In this document: piece by piece, positions 52,203-61,618 of the stretch
Position numbering within the stretch: position 1 is the stretch's first letter
How the letters are laid out: each line of letters starts with the position of its first letter
Assembly (NCBI GenBank): GCA_964561995.1
Contig: CAZLQZ010000008.1
Coordinates: forward strand, 1 to 62,612
DNA: 62,612 nt
Source: JABIAG01 sp964561995
GTDB lineage: Archaea; Nanobdellota; Nanobdellia; Woesearchaeales; JABIAG01
Reading direction: 5' to 3'
Program-made: the position numbers and the translations under genes
The notes under the pieces: generated by a model
What the model was told of the DNA's origin: nothing
Databases searched by the model: none
The model's input: only the letters and a program-made list of their open reading frames with translations

Positions 52203-52742
52203 ATGACTACTGTTAATATTAAAGGACATGAAATTAAGATTATGCCAATTGGTAATTCTTTTAGTAGAAGGGCTGTACAATATCATAATAACATCATTAA
52301 TGCTTTAAGAAAATTGGGTCTTACTGAGGATGATGTTGAAATTAAAATGGAAAGAGTTGCTATAAAAAGAGTTCCTGCATCAGCATCATGGTATTTTGAA
52401 GGGAATCATATGCATTTTAGTTATAGTTCATGTAATAAGTTTGTAGAAAATCTTTATGTTGTTTTAAGAGTTATAGAATGTGAAATTGAAGCATTAATTA
52501 ATGAAGAAAAAACAGTTGAAGAATTTATTGACGATTTTAGTGAAGATTCTGATATAACTCAACAAAGAAAGCAAGCAAGAGAAATTCTGGGTGTTGATGA
52601 AGATTCAACTGATTTGGATTTAATTAATAAAAAGTATAAACTGATGGCAAAAGATGTTCATCCTGATATGCCTAATGGTTGTGTTGAAACTTTTAAAAAA
52701 ATTAATCGAGCTCATAAAACTCTAAAAAGAGAGTTGGCATAG
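52203..52742 (+). CDS. Protein with C-terminal J domain
   Basis: 179 residues. The last 55 residues are a J domain: REILGVDEDSTDLDLINKKY, with the HPD motif in KDVHPDMPNGCVETFKKINR. The first 110 residues form an unrecognised domain with strands and helices (TVNIKGHEIKIMPIGNSF). J proteins direct Hsp70 to clients, so the N-terminal domain may bind the client. No DnaK gene is in the window. Confidence 0.8.
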   Translation: MTTVNIKGHEIKIMPIGNSFSRRAVQYHNNIINALRKLGLTEDDVEIKMERVAIKRVPASASWYFEGNHMHFSYSSCNKFVENLYVVLRVIECEIEALINEEKTVEEFIDDFSEDSDITQQRKQAREILGVDEDSTDLDLINKKYKLMAKDVHPDMPNGCVETFKKINRAHKTLKRELA

Positions 52743-52769
52743 CTTGTTTTATAGTAATTAATAAAGAAC

Positions 52770-52779
52770 ATTTAAATAG
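52770..52779 (+). promoter_or_regulatory. TATA-like promoter of the second dus gene
   Basis: ATTTAAATAG is centred 26 nt before the ATG at 52801. Confidence 0.6.
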
Positions 52780-52800
52780 GGTGAATTAAAACTAATAAAA

Positions 52801-53592
52801 ATGGTAGAAAAATTCAAATATATGTTGGCTCCTTTAGAGGATTATACTGATTCTTGTTTTAGAAGTATATGTAAAGATGTAGATATGGTTTTTACAGAAT
52901 TAGTTAGTATTACTGCACTAGTTAAAAAAAATAAAATTTCAATGGAAAGAACAAAATTATATGATGAAACTCCTACACAAATTCAAATTTTAGGTCAAAA
53001 AGAAAAAGATTTTGAAAAGTTTTTAGAAACTTTTGAGCCTGGACCTGGATTTAAGGGTTTTAATTTAAATTTAGGCTGTCCTTCTCCAAGTTTTGTTAAT
53101 CAGGGACTAGGATGTGCTATGATTAAAAGAACTTCTAAAGTTAAAAGAATCGTTGAAATGTTTAAAGCAAAAGGCTATCCAATTAGTATTAAAATGCGTC
53201 TTGGATTAAATGAATATGAAAAAAAGAAAAAAGTATATCTTAATTTAATTAATGAAGTTGATGCAGATTTTTTTGTTGTTCATGCTAGACATGGAAAAGA
53301 AACTTCTTCGGATAAACCTGATTGGAGTGTATTTAAAGAATGTGTTGAAACTGGTAAAAATATTATTGCAAATGGTGGCATTAAAACAAAAAGAGATGTT
53401 GAAAATTTGAGTTTTTGTCAAGGTGTAATGATTGGAAAAATTGCAGTTAATGACCCGTTAATATTTTCTAAACTTAAAGGATTGCCTATTGCTTCAGTGG
53501 AAGATTTGTTTGATGAATACGAAACTTTAGCAGAAGAAAGAGGTATTAATCCAAGATATAAAAAGAATATATATAAGCGTCAAAATGATTAA
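52801..53592 (+). CDS. tRNA-dihydrouridine synthase (Dus), copy 2
   Basis: 263 residues, shorter than copy 1. FMN barrel with MLAPLEDYTDSCFRSIC, the catalytic GCP in LNLGCPSPSFVNQGLGCAMI, then SIKMRLGLNEYEKK and IIANGGIKTKRDVENL with GVMIGKIAVNDP. The C-terminal RNA-binding helical domain is mostly missing, as in small Dus variants. Two paralogues in one window suggest that they modify different D-loop uridines. Its end overlaps the next, convergent gene by 4 nt. Confidence 0.9.
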   Translation: MVEKFKYMLAPLEDYTDSCFRSICKDVDMVFTELVSITALVKKNKISMERTKLYDETPTQIQILGQKEKDFEKFLETFEPGPGFKGFNLNLGCPSPSFVNQGLGCAMIKRTSKVKRIVEMFKAKGYPISIKMRLGLNEYEKKKKVYLNLINEVDADFFVVHARHGKETSSDKPDWSVFKECVETGKNIIANGGIKTKRDVENLSFCQGVMIGKIAVNDPLIFSKLKGLPIASVEDLFDEYETLAEERGINPRYKKNIYKRQND

Positions 53593-54428
53593 TTTTTAGT
53601 TATTTCTATTCCAAAGAAGTTTTTTGCAATTCTATTATATACTGATCTCTTTTCTCTTTCATTAGTAAATCTTATTAAGCTTTCTGTAAGGTCTGTTTTA
53701 TATACTGTTTGTAATTCTTCAAAAAATAGTTGAGCTGCAAGTCCATCGTCAGATTCAGTTTTACTGTAATATAATAATCTTGAAAATGCATCTTCTGCAA
53801 AGTCAACTTCTGGATGAGTTTGACAACCATAAACCATAAATGTTAAAAGTTTTTGTTGAATATTTCTGCTTTTATTTTCTTTAATATCTTTTGGACTATT
53901 TACATCAATAAATTTTAATTCTGGAAATAATCCATAACTTTGAATTCCAGCAATTGGTTGAAGTAAATGATTAGCAATATCTATACTAACTTTAGCATAA
54001 ATTTCATTTCGATTTTTATGATTTTGATATTTATCTTCAAATTCTGACCATGCATGTGTATATGTTAATATTCTTAAATAACTGATGAGTGAATCAGGTT
54101 TTCCTCTTTTTGAAATAATTACTGATTCTGTGTAATTTTTAAGAGCAACTTTTACTAATTCTTTTCTATATTCGCATTTTTCAAAGAACATTTCGCCGCT
54201 TTTAATGTGATTTGGAAAAAAGTGATATATTGTTTTTCCATCTAATAGTGAATCTACTGGACCTTCTTCATCGTATACGAAAGAATCAATTTGAAATTTA
54301 GTTTTTTTTGGAAGATATTCTTCACTTAATATAACATCATCTAGATGAAGTTCAAGTTCGGGTACATTCGCATGTGTTGTTGCTGTCAAGCCTCCTGCGA
54401 TTAAGGCTAAAAGTAAACTCTTTCTCAT
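53589..54428 (-). CDS. Secreted hypothetical protein
   Basis: 279 residues. A clear signal peptide (MRKSLLLALIAGGLTATTHA, cleavage probably after THA) starts the protein. The mature part is soluble and helical, with about two cysteines (FEKCEYRKE, VYGCQTHPEV) that could form a disulfide. No family recognised. It is convergent with dus copy 2. Confidence 0.7.
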   Translation of the reverse strand: MRKSLLLALIAGGLTATTHANVPELELHLDDVILSEEYLPKKTKFQIDSFVYDEEGPVDSLLDGKTIYHFFPNHIKSGEMFFEKCEYRKELVKVALKNYTESVIISKRGKPDSLISYLRILTYTHAWSEFEDKYQNHKNRNEIYAKVSIDIANHLLQPIAGIQSYGLFPELKFIDVNSPKDIKENKSRNIQQKLLTFMVYGCQTHPEVDFAEDAFSRLLYYSKTESDDGLAAQLFFEELQTVYKTDLTESLIRFTNEREKRSVYNRIAKNFFGIEITKN

Positions 54429-54606
54429 TTCTAAAAAGGTCTAATTTGGGTTTAATTATAAAAGTATTGGATGTTAGTTTGATGTACTGTTCTTTTGGTA
54501 AAAGATAAAATAGTTTAGGGTAAAATTTTGGTTTAATTGTGTTTCTATTCTATATATTGGATTATCTTTATAAATTAAGTTATATACCTATGTTTATAGA
54601 GGTTAA

Positions 54607-57114
54607 ATGTTAATGAAATCTGTAAACAGTATTGATGATCTTATTGAAGATGGGTTGGATGTTAATGTTACAGAATTAACTATGCCTTCTTCTGTTTGGT
54701 CATTAGATGGAATTAGAAAATTACAATATCTTAAACAATTAACCCTTAATTGTGAAGTAGATAATTCTTGTGAAGATGATGTTGGGGAGATTGTTAATCT
54801 TTATGATGAATTTGAATTATCTAAGCATTGTGAATCTGTAAATGGAAAAGTAAAAAGAAGAAAAATATTGGCTGATTATTATAAAAATATAAAATCAGAA
54901 TTAAAATCATTAAATGAAGTTGTTCAAGGAAATTCTAGTTTTAGTCGAAGAACAGGTTTTTTAAGTTTTTTTAAACGTTTAAAAGATAGGGAATTGATGG
55001 CTCGAGCTCGAAAATGCATTAATAATTATGACCTGAAAGGTTGTATGAATTATTTGAAGGAATTTCTTCTACTTTCTAAATTTGAGGAATCTAATGATCT
55101 TAGGGATGAAGTTGTAAAGGGAGTTAAAAGATATATACAATTTAATGAAGGATTAGATTTAAAATCCTATAGTCAAATTGATGATTATGTTGAATGTCAA
55201 AATTCTAAGGAATTTGGACTTATTGACAAAAGATTTAGTTCATCAATGTTTCAAGAACCTAATTCTGAAATTTCTGAAATTAATAGATATACTGCACTGA
55301 AAAATTCATCTTTTTCCAGAATTGAAGAAGCGAGGGATTATATTGAAAACAAATTAATTAATACTCCTACTTTTTCTGAATTATATGCTGCTGCTCGTTC
55401 TCTACCCATTCTTCCTTCACCACCTTCACCAATTCCTTTAAAACATTTAATTATTAATGCTGCGGATAATGTTTTTGTTTCTAACGAACAAAACATTCCT
55501 GGAATTGATTCTTCTTTGCAGTTTTTTAATGATATTAATTTAAAGAATTTAAGTATTTCAGGATATGTTCCTCATAGATTTTGTTTACCTATGTTTTTTT
55601 CTAAACATTTAAAGAAAGGATTACAAGTTCTTAATTTATCTGGGTTAAAATATTGCACTAAATTGAAGATTCCTAAAAGAATAGTAAAACTACGTCAAGA
55701 AAACCATTTTGATTCATTTTCTCCTATGTTTCAACCGAGGTCAATGAATGAACTTATTATAGGTAGTGATTTTCATTTTACTGAAGGAAAAAAAGAAAAA
55801 GTGGAAGTAATTAAACCTAAATTTGTTTTTAAATTTGATGATGGTTTTGTTTATGATATCAGAAAATTTGATCTTTCTTTTTTAAGGGATTATGAATCCA
55901 TAAAAGAATTAGTTTTAGATAATTCAATCTATCGGGATCTTTCTGTTCTTTGTGAAGCACCCTTTGTTAAAAATAGAGTATTAAAAAGAGTATCTGTAAA
56001 AGGACTGACTGATATATTGAGTAAAAAAGTTGACAACGGTATGACTAATGGCCAGATATTAATGATGATTCATGAAAAATATGGTGTTGAAGTTATTGCT
56101 GATGAATTTCATTATAACCCTAGTTTAAAATCTAGAAAAGTTAGTTTAATTCATGATTTTTTTCAAAAATTTTATGTTGATGAAAATGAATTTGAAGAAT
56201 ATGTTGGTCGTGCCTTGATTGGTTTGGATAAATTTGAGGCAATGAATGGCGGATATAGTTCAGTTGCAGTTGTGGATTTAGATGAATGTGTTTTAAAGAT
56301 TGGTACAAAAGATCAGATTGCTAAAGAATGTTGTGTTTATAAACTTTTAAAAAATACTTCTATTAATAATCTAGTTCCGTTTTTTTATGATTATGAGTTT
56401 GGGTTTGATGTTGGTTTGATGAAAATTAAAAAATTATTTCAAAATGATTTTATTCTGCCTGAATCTATTTTGTGTAGTCAAGAAAATTTAAAAACAAAAA
56501 GGATATTTCATAATTTAAACATTATGGCTCGTTTTCATTATGAGGTTACAGAAGAAGCTAATTGTGCTGGAATTGTATTTAAACCTGAACAATATGACAA
56601 TTCAATTTCTAATCCTAATTTATTTCTTACAGTTGATCCTTTAAAAAATACTTATAGTGTATTTAAAGAACATTTGCTTTCTAAGTATCAACTGACTGAA
56701 ATTGTTAAATATGTAAGTGATGTGGCAGATTATGTCTCTAAAAATGCAAAAGTTGTCATTCATGGAGATTATAAACCAGAAAATACGGATTTTAATTCCA
56801 TTTATGATTTTTCTGCAACACAATTGGGTTGTGAACTTCAAGATATAATGCGATATCTTACAAGTTGTGCAATTGATTGCGGGGTGGAAGAGGCAAGATT
56901 TTGGGTAAAAGAGTATATTAAAATTCGTTCAACTATTGATGTTAATTTTAAAGATTCTGTAAATTATAGGCGTGAAATTCTTGAACGTTCTGATGACTTT
57001 TATCTTTTTGAAACTGCAGTATTTTATTCAAGATCTGTGAAAAGAGATTTATTAAACCCAGAAAAATTATTTGAAAGAGATTATTATTATAATAAATTAA
57101 ATGTTTTAGTCTGA
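54607..57114 (+). CDS. Large protein with leucine-rich-like repeats and a phosphotransferase-like C-terminus
   Basis: 835 residues. Residues about 20-55, 275-370 and 410-480 contain short leucine-rich-like stretches (LQVLNLSGLKYCTKL, IKELVLDNSIYRDLSVL). The C-terminal 270 residues resemble APH/choline-kinase enzymes: VAVVDLDECVLKIG as nucleotide-side lysine strand, KVVIHGDYKPENTDFNSIYD with the H-G-D-x-x-x-x-N catalytic motif, then DFSATQLGCELQDIMRY. It would phosphorylate a small molecule or protein that the repeats select. AGAGG precedes the ATG. Confidence 0.7.
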   Translation: MLMKSVNSIDDLIEDGLDVNVTELTMPSSVWSLDGIRKLQYLKQLTLNCEVDNSCEDDVGEIVNLYDEFELSKHCESVNGKVKRRKILADYYKNIKSELKSLNEVVQGNSSFSRRTGFLSFFKRLKDRELMARARKCINNYDLKGCMNYLKEFLLLSKFEESNDLRDEVVKGVKRYIQFNEGLDLKSYSQIDDYVECQNSKEFGLIDKRFSSSMFQEPNSEISEINRYTALKNSSFSRIEEARDYIENKLINTPTFSELYAAARSLPILPSPPSPIPLKHLIINAADNVFVSNEQNIPGIDSSLQFFNDINLKNLSISGYVPHRFCLPMFFSKHLKKGLQVLNLSGLKYCTKLKIPKRIVKLRQENHFDSFSPMFQPRSMNELIIGSDFHFTEGKKEKVEVIKPKFVFKFDDGFVYDIRKFDLSFLRDYESIKELVLDNSIYRDLSVLCEAPFVKNRVLKRVSVKGLTDILSKKVDNGMTNGQILMMIHEKYGVEVIADEFHYNPSLKSRKVSLIHDFFQKFYVDENEFEEYVGRALIGLDKFEAMNGGYSSVAVVDLDECVLKIGTKDQIAKECCVYKLLKNTSINNLVPFFYDYEFGFDVGLMKIKKLFQNDFILPESILCSQENLKTKRIFHNLNIMARFHYEVTEEANCAGIVFKPEQYDNSISNPNLFLTVDPLKNTYSVFKEHLLSKYQLTEIVKYVSDVADYVSKNAKVVIHGDYKPENTDFNSIYDFSATQLGCELQDIMRYLTSCAIDCGVEEARFWVKEYIKIRSTIDVNFKDSVNYRREILERSDDFYLFETAVFYSRSVKRDLLNPEKLFERDYYYNKLNVLV

Positions 57115-58020
57115 AATAATGGTCAATAATCTTGAAGCACAAGAATCAATTAATCTTCTAATGTGTAGTATGAGTGCTAAAATTACAGGGTCGTTTTCTT
57201 TAAATAAATTTAATAATTTATCTCCTTTAAACCAATCCGTTCTCATATCTTGTCTATAATCTAATAATTCTTGCAAGGCTTCATCAAATTCATGCTTATT
57301 ATAAACATGATGAATTTGTTTTATTTTAATTAATATTTCATCTAATAATTTATTTAAATCTTTATTTTTTATTTTTTGATGATTATTTAAATATTGTCCT
57401 AAATTCCATAAAGATCCACTTATTTTTTCAAATCCAATAAAAAAAGTATAGACTGACTGTTTTTTTAATTCAGAGTAATCAAGACTATCCATTGCTCTTG
57501 TACAAAATTCTCTTGATTTTAAATTATTATTTCTCATAGAATCAATATCTTCAAAATTAAATTCATTTCCCGAAATTCCTTCTTGTATAAAATTAATCAT
57601 TGTATTTATTGTTACAAATATTTTATTAATAAAAAAATTATATTCTTCTGTGTTGGATGATACTATATTTTTAAGAACTACTTTATTTGGTTCAAATGAT
57701 TTAATTTCAACACCGATGAGCGTATTTAAAGCATTGTTAACTTCAGTAAGTGTTAATTTTTCTTTTGATTGTATTGTGATTTCATCATTTCCAGCTCTAT
57801 ATGCACCACCTATTGATGTTCTTAATATTGATTTTTTATTTATCTCTATTATTTTACTTTTTTTGTCTTTTATATTGTCTCCTTTTTGTAAAATTAGTTG
57901 GTCTTCTTTTTCATCAACATTTATTTCATCGCCTTTTTTAATTTGATTTTTTTTAACCCAATTAATTGGAAGACTAACAATAAGTGTTCCAGTACCAACT
58001 TTATTTACTTTTCTTTTCAT
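57106..58020 (-). CDS. AbrB-PhoU phosphate-uptake regulator family protein
   Basis: 304 residues from MKRKVNKVGTGTLIVSLP; 39 nt of open frame upstream are ignored because TTTATATATATAA lies about 26 nt before 58020. An N-terminal AbrB/SpoVT DNA-binding domain (about 1-45) is followed by two helical PhoU-like repeats (about 95-300: NSLKSREFCTRAMDSLD-like and TDWFKGDKLLNLF). Archaeal proteins of this layout are annotated as phosphate uptake regulators. Located in the cytosol. It overlaps the previous gene's 3' end by 9 nt. Confidence 0.85.
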   Translation of the reverse strand: MKRKVNKVGTGTLIVSLPINWVKKNQIKKGDEINVDEKEDQLILQKGDNIKDKKSKIIEINKKSILRTSIGGAYRAGNDEITIQSKEKLTLTEVNNALNTLIGVEIKSFEPNKVVLKNIVSSNTEEYNFFINKIFVTINTMINFIQEGISGNEFNFEDIDSMRNNNLKSREFCTRAMDSLDYSELKKQSVYTFFIGFEKISGSLWNLGQYLNNHQKIKNKDLNKLLDEILIKIKQIHHVYNKHEFDEALQELLDYRQDMRTDWFKGDKLLNLFKENDPVILALILHIRRLIDSCASRLLTIISD

Positions 58021-58118
58021 AATTGTGGTAAGTTGGTTATATATATAAATGTTTTGCAAATATATTTATATAGGGTAGTTATATTGATAATTAATATATA
58101 ATCAATATATTGTTTGGG

Positions 58119-58328
58119 ATGTATATTTTATTCAATAATCAAAAATTTCAAGATAATATCAGCTTAAATCAATCAGATGAAGTAATTAATGTTACAATTG
58201 ATAATTTTAAAATAGAAAATATTTCAATTCCTACAACTATTAAAAAATATCCTGAGGAATTAAAAGATACAAAAAGTTCTAGTGGAGGATCTTCAATTTC
58301 ATCTAGTGAAAATCAAAATGAAAAATAA
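58119..58328 (+). CDS. Small hypothetical protein with serine-rich tail
   Basis: 69 residues from the ATG at 58119; a TTG nine bases upstream is in frame. TTAATATATAATC lies about 28 nt upstream. The body is Asn/Ile-rich (VINVTIDNFKIENISIP), and the tail is KSSSGGSSISSSENQNEK, similar in style to the serine tail of the protein at the left edge of the window. Unknown function. Confidence 0.5.
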   Translation: MYILFNNQKFQDNISLNQSDEVINVTIDNFKIENISIPTTIKKYPEELKDTKSSSGGSSISSSENQNEK

Positions 58329-58396
58329 ACTTAGATGGATGAATTAAATTTTCAAAATCTGAATTTACCTAATTTTCCAATATAATAATAAAAAAA

Positions 58397-59212
58397 TTAA
58401 TGTTTAAACATATGAACATCTCTTTGTGGATATGGTATTGAGATTCCATGTTTATCAAAGTTTAGTTTAACCTTTTCTTGCATGTCAAAAAATACATCCC
58501 AATAATCTTCAGCTTTTACCCAAACTCTAACAGTAAAGTTCACTGAATTATCTGCAAGTTCACCAACTAATACTTGGTAATCTGGTTCTTCTAGTATTCT
58601 CTTGTCATCAACAATTATCGCTTCAATAACATCTCTTGATTTTTTAATATCATCACCATATCCTATTCCGAAAACAAAGTCTACTCTTCTTTCTGGTTCT
58701 GTTGAAAAATTTACTAAGCTACCATTAGATAAGCCACCATTAGGAATAATAATTGTTCTATTGTCGGGTGTTTTTAATATTGTATTAAATATTTGTATTT
58801 GTGAAACTTTTCCTTTATGTCCTTGAGCTTCAATTACATCTCCAATTTTAAATGGTTTAAATAATAATATTAATACTCCTCCTGCAAAATTTCCTAAGCT
58901 ACCCTGTAATGCTAAGCCTATTGCTAAACCTGCTGCACCAACAATGGCTATAAAACTAGTCATTTGTACACCAAACATTGATATTACTGTGATTATTAAT
59001 AGTGCTTTTAATATAATTCCAACAAGACTTACTAAGAAATGTTCTAAAGTATCATCGACATGTTTTGTTCTCATAGATTTAGCAAATAATGATATTAAAA
59101 TTTTGATAATAATCCAACCAAGAACTAATGTAATTAATGCTCCTGCAATTTTGGGCATATATGAAATACCTTGTTCTGTAAATTTATTTGTAATTTGTGT
59201 TAAATCAAACAT
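58397..59212 (-). CDS. mscS: Small mechanosensitive channel (MscS family)
   Basis: 271 residues. Three membrane helices, then the pore helix with alternating Gly/Ala (AGLAIGLALQGSLGNFAGGVL) and the beta domain motif PFKIGDVIEAQGHKG, TILKTPDNRTIIIPNGGLSNG, all typical of MscS. It opens on membrane tension and lets ions out during hypo-osmotic shock. An unusual G-rich ribosome site (GAGGGGGG) precedes the ATG. Confidence 0.95.
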   Translation of the reverse strand: MFDLTQITNKFTEQGISYMPKIAGALITLVLGWIIIKILISLFAKSMRTKHVDDTLEHFLVSLVGIILKALLIITVISMFGVQMTSFIAIVGAAGLAIGLALQGSLGNFAGGVLILLFKPFKIGDVIEAQGHKGKVSQIQIFNTILKTPDNRTIIIPNGGLSNGSLVNFSTEPERRVDFVFGIGYGDDIKKSRDVIEAIIVDDKRILEEPDYQVLVGELADNSVNFTVRVWVKAEDYWDVFFDMQEKVKLNFDKHGISIPYPQRDVHMFKH

Positions 59213-59270
59213 TTTCCCCCCCTCACTGATATTATTTTAGAATTGTGTTAGTTATTAATAAAAGTTTTGT

Positions 59271-59774
59271 TTAAACATATTTTTGAAATAAGGTATATCT
59301 TGTATTTCCTATTCTGAATTTTGTAATTCCATCAAATTCATTTTTTTTAAAAAAATTGTATCCGTGCAACTTTTCTCTACAGATTGCTGTGACACTCGAA
59401 GATAAACTTGATTTTTCAAATCTTTTATCAATTCTTATTTGATTTATTGCACCATGCATAATTCTTTTTCCATAACCCTTTCTTTGAAATTGAGGACTAA
59501 TTGCAATATATTTTAAATATAATCCATTACAGATATTTAATTCGTTTGTAGTTAATTGATGAGGATATTGTTTACTAAATATAATATTAGAAAATTTTAC
59601 TGAATTATTTAAGTCAATTTCGCAATAACCTAACAGCTTGGAATCATCATTGAAAAAAACATAAGTTGTTTGAAGTTTCAATGGTGTGTAATCATTTAAA
59701 AAAGATTTATTGTGCAAATTATTAACATTATTTTTTTTAGTTGATTCTAAATTAATTAATTTTTCTAAGTACAT
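59271..59774 (-). CDS. GNAT-family N-acetyltransferase
   Basis: 167 residues. The acetyl-CoA loop is QFQRKGYGKRIMHGAINQI after the strand LYLKYIAISP, the Q-x-x-G-x-G signature. C-terminal strands follow (FKKNEFDGITKFRIGNTRY). The substrate, an amine on a protein, tRNA or small molecule, cannot be inferred. Monocistronic. Confidence 0.82.
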   Translation of the reverse strand: MYLEKLINLESTKKNNVNNLHNKSFLNDYTPLKLQTTYVFFNDDSKLLGYCEIDLNNSVKFSNIIFSKQYPHQLTTNELNICNGLYLKYIAISPQFQRKGYGKRIMHGAINQIRIDKRFEKSSLSSSVTAICREKLHGYNFFKKNEFDGITKFRIGNTRYTLFQKYV

Positions 59775-59839
59775 AATTGACGATTGAAAAATATTAGTTT
59801 AAAAAGATATTTGATTTAATTATTTAAGAAGTTTTATAG

Positions 59840-60082
59840 TCACAATTGAGAAGAGTCATATTTTTTACATTGTGTATCGTATAAGCATACACTTGTTGTT
59901 GCTTCTTTTCCTTTTGTATAAAAAACAGGTAAATCCATTTTTACTGGTATTTCTTTTGCAGCATCACAAATGTCTGAATCATTAAGTGAACATCGTTTCC
60001 ATTTAATATTTTCTGGATTGTCAATTGGTTTATCTTGAATATCTTTTAGTAAATCTTTAGTTATTGTGTCATCAATAGTCAT
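59840..60082 (-). CDS. Small cysteine-containing hypothetical protein
   Basis: 80 residues with four cysteines (WKRCSLND, DICDAAKE, SVCLYDTQCKKYD), spaced so that they could form a zinc site or two disulfides. No membrane segment. Function unknown. Confidence 0.55.
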   Translation of the reverse strand: MTIDDTITKDLLKDIQDKPIDNPENIKWKRCSLNDSDICDAAKEIPVKMDLPVFYTKGKEATTSVCLYDTQCKKYDSSQL

Positions 60083-60175
60083 AGTGATTAGTTAAACTCT
60101 GAATATTAAAAAGATATTGGTAAATAAAAAATGTTGTAGTTAGAAAGATTAATTTAAGACGCAAATTATAGTAAG

Positions 60176-60184
60176 TTTTAAATA
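60176..60184 (+). promoter_or_regulatory. TATA-like promoter of the lipoprotein gene
   Basis: TTTTAAATA is centred 27 nt before the ATG at 60207. Confidence 0.6.
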
Positions 60185-60206
60185 AGTCAATTACTTATAT
60201 TATTAA

Positions 60207-61340
60207 ATGAATAGAATAAAAACTACTTTTTTATTATTAATGGTGTTTTTAGGTTTATTTTTTTTAATTGCTTGTGATTCTAATTTTATTGAAAAATCCA
60301 AACTTGATTTGATTGAAGACATTTTAATCGATTTTCAGAATACTCATTCATATACTTCTGAAGATGGATTTGTTTGTATAGATATGGCCATAAGTGTTTG
60401 GAATGAATTAGAAACTCAAAACATTACTTCTCGGATTGTTTTTGGAAATGTTGAAGAAAATTTATCTTTAGATAATTTAAATAATCGTTTGTCTGAAATC
60501 AATCATGCTTGGGTTTTAGCTGAGTATGATACTGATAAATGGATTGCTTTGGAAACTACTGGTGGATTTCTTGTAACAGAGCAAGATAATGAGTTATATT
60601 ACAAGGGATATATTTTTGATAATGCAAGGTTAGGTAAAGAATTTAATACAAAAAGAATTGAAACGGGATTAATTGGAGAAGAATTAAGATTTTTAATTAA
60701 TGACAGGTCTATTTTTCAAGAATCATTAAATAATATTTCTTCAGTTTATAATAATCTTCATTTAGAGATTATAAATTTAAAATTAAATTTGAGTTATTTT
60801 GAAGAAAATAATAAAAATATTGACGAGGGAATTGAAAATTTAAATTTTGAGTTGAGTAAATTTGAAGATCTTAAATTTGAATATTTAGAAGATAATGTAA
60901 TTTTTAATGATAATTTAATTACTTTAAATGATGATCTGGATGATTTAGAAGAAGATTTAGAAAAAATAATTTTTGATTGGTTTACATTAAAAGATGAAGA
61001 GTTAAAAGAAGCAATAGTTCAAAAACAAAAAGAAATTGATAATGTTGAAGAAGATATTGAAAATAATAGAGAAGAAATTGAATATCTAAATTCAAAAATC
61101 AATTCTTATGATTATAAAATTTCTACAAGTAAATCTAATAAAGGGAGTTTTGAAGAAACAATTGAAATTACTGAATTAAAAATTCAGGATTTTTCTGATG
61201 ATTTAAATGGATTAGAAACAAAGAGAGATAAAATTCAAGCATTATTTGATAATAAAGTGGAAGAAATAAGTGATAAGTGGGACGAATTAAATTTAATTTA
61301 TGAAGACTTAGATTCTAATGAATTTATTAATGGTAATTAA
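60207..61340 (+). CDS. Surface lipoprotein with transglutaminase-like domain and long coiled coil
   Basis: 377 residues. A lipobox signal sequence (TFLLLMVFLGLFFLIACDSN, Cys near residue 24) anchors it outside. Residues about 45-150 look like a papain-fold transglutaminase core: Cys in GFVCIDMAISVWNELETQ, His in NHAWVLAEYDTDKWIALE, acidic residue in ALETTGG. The rest (about 175-375) is a long coiled coil with Glu/Lys/Leu heptads (KEIDNVEEDIENNREEIEYL). It probably extends from the membrane and acts on other proteins or on peptides. Confidence 0.75.
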   Translation: MNRIKTTFLLLMVFLGLFFLIACDSNFIEKSKLDLIEDILIDFQNTHSYTSEDGFVCIDMAISVWNELETQNITSRIVFGNVEENLSLDNLNNRLSEINHAWVLAEYDTDKWIALETTGGFLVTEQDNELYYKGYIFDNARLGKEFNTKRIETGLIGEELRFLINDRSIFQESLNNISSVYNNLHLEIINLKLNLSYFEENNKNIDEGIENLNFELSKFEDLKFEYLEDNVIFNDNLITLNDDLDDLEEDLEKIIFDWFTLKDEELKEAIVQKQKEIDNVEEDIENNREEIEYLNSKINSYDYKISTSKSNKGSFEETIEITELKIQDFSDDLNGLETKRDKIQALFDNKVEEISDKWDELNLIYEDLDSNEFINGN

Positions 61341-61567
61341 CAAAAATAATTAAATAATGGATTAATTAAATTATAATATTTAAATTTCTATAACATTCTT
61401 TTTTAGTTTTTTATTTTATAGATTTTAATATAAATTATATTGATAAAATAATTTTGTTTTTTAATGCCAATGTTATGAACATATAGGATAATTTATTCAT
61501 CTTTAGATCGTGTGGGATGTAATCATAAGGAATTAAATTAATTTATTTTTTCTGATTTATAAATCCA
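61341..61567. other. Gap with no gene seen
   Basis: AT-rich intergenic DNA between the lipoprotein gene and the Fic promoter. No open frame of note, tRNA or obvious repeat is seen. Confidence 0.5.
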
Positions 61568-61609
61568 TATGTCTACAAAACAGAAAAGTATTTAAATGAT
61601 GTAGACATA
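61568..61609 (+). promoter_or_regulatory. Fic promoter with flanking 10-bp inverted repeat (operator candidate)
   Basis: TATGTCTACA (61568-61577) and its exact reverse complement TGTAGACATA (61600-61609) flank the TATA box TATTTAAAT (61589-61597), which lies about 27 nt before the ATG at 61619. A third, imperfect copy (TATGTCCTACA) covers the start codon. Paired sites around a TATA box are a strong sign of a repressor; the Fic protein itself or a partner could bind them. Confidence 0.7.
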
Positions 61610-61618
61610 CAAAATTAT

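Noticed and set aside
58329..58396. 16-codon frame after the small serine-tailed protein
   Set aside because: Too short, with no ribosome site or promoter.
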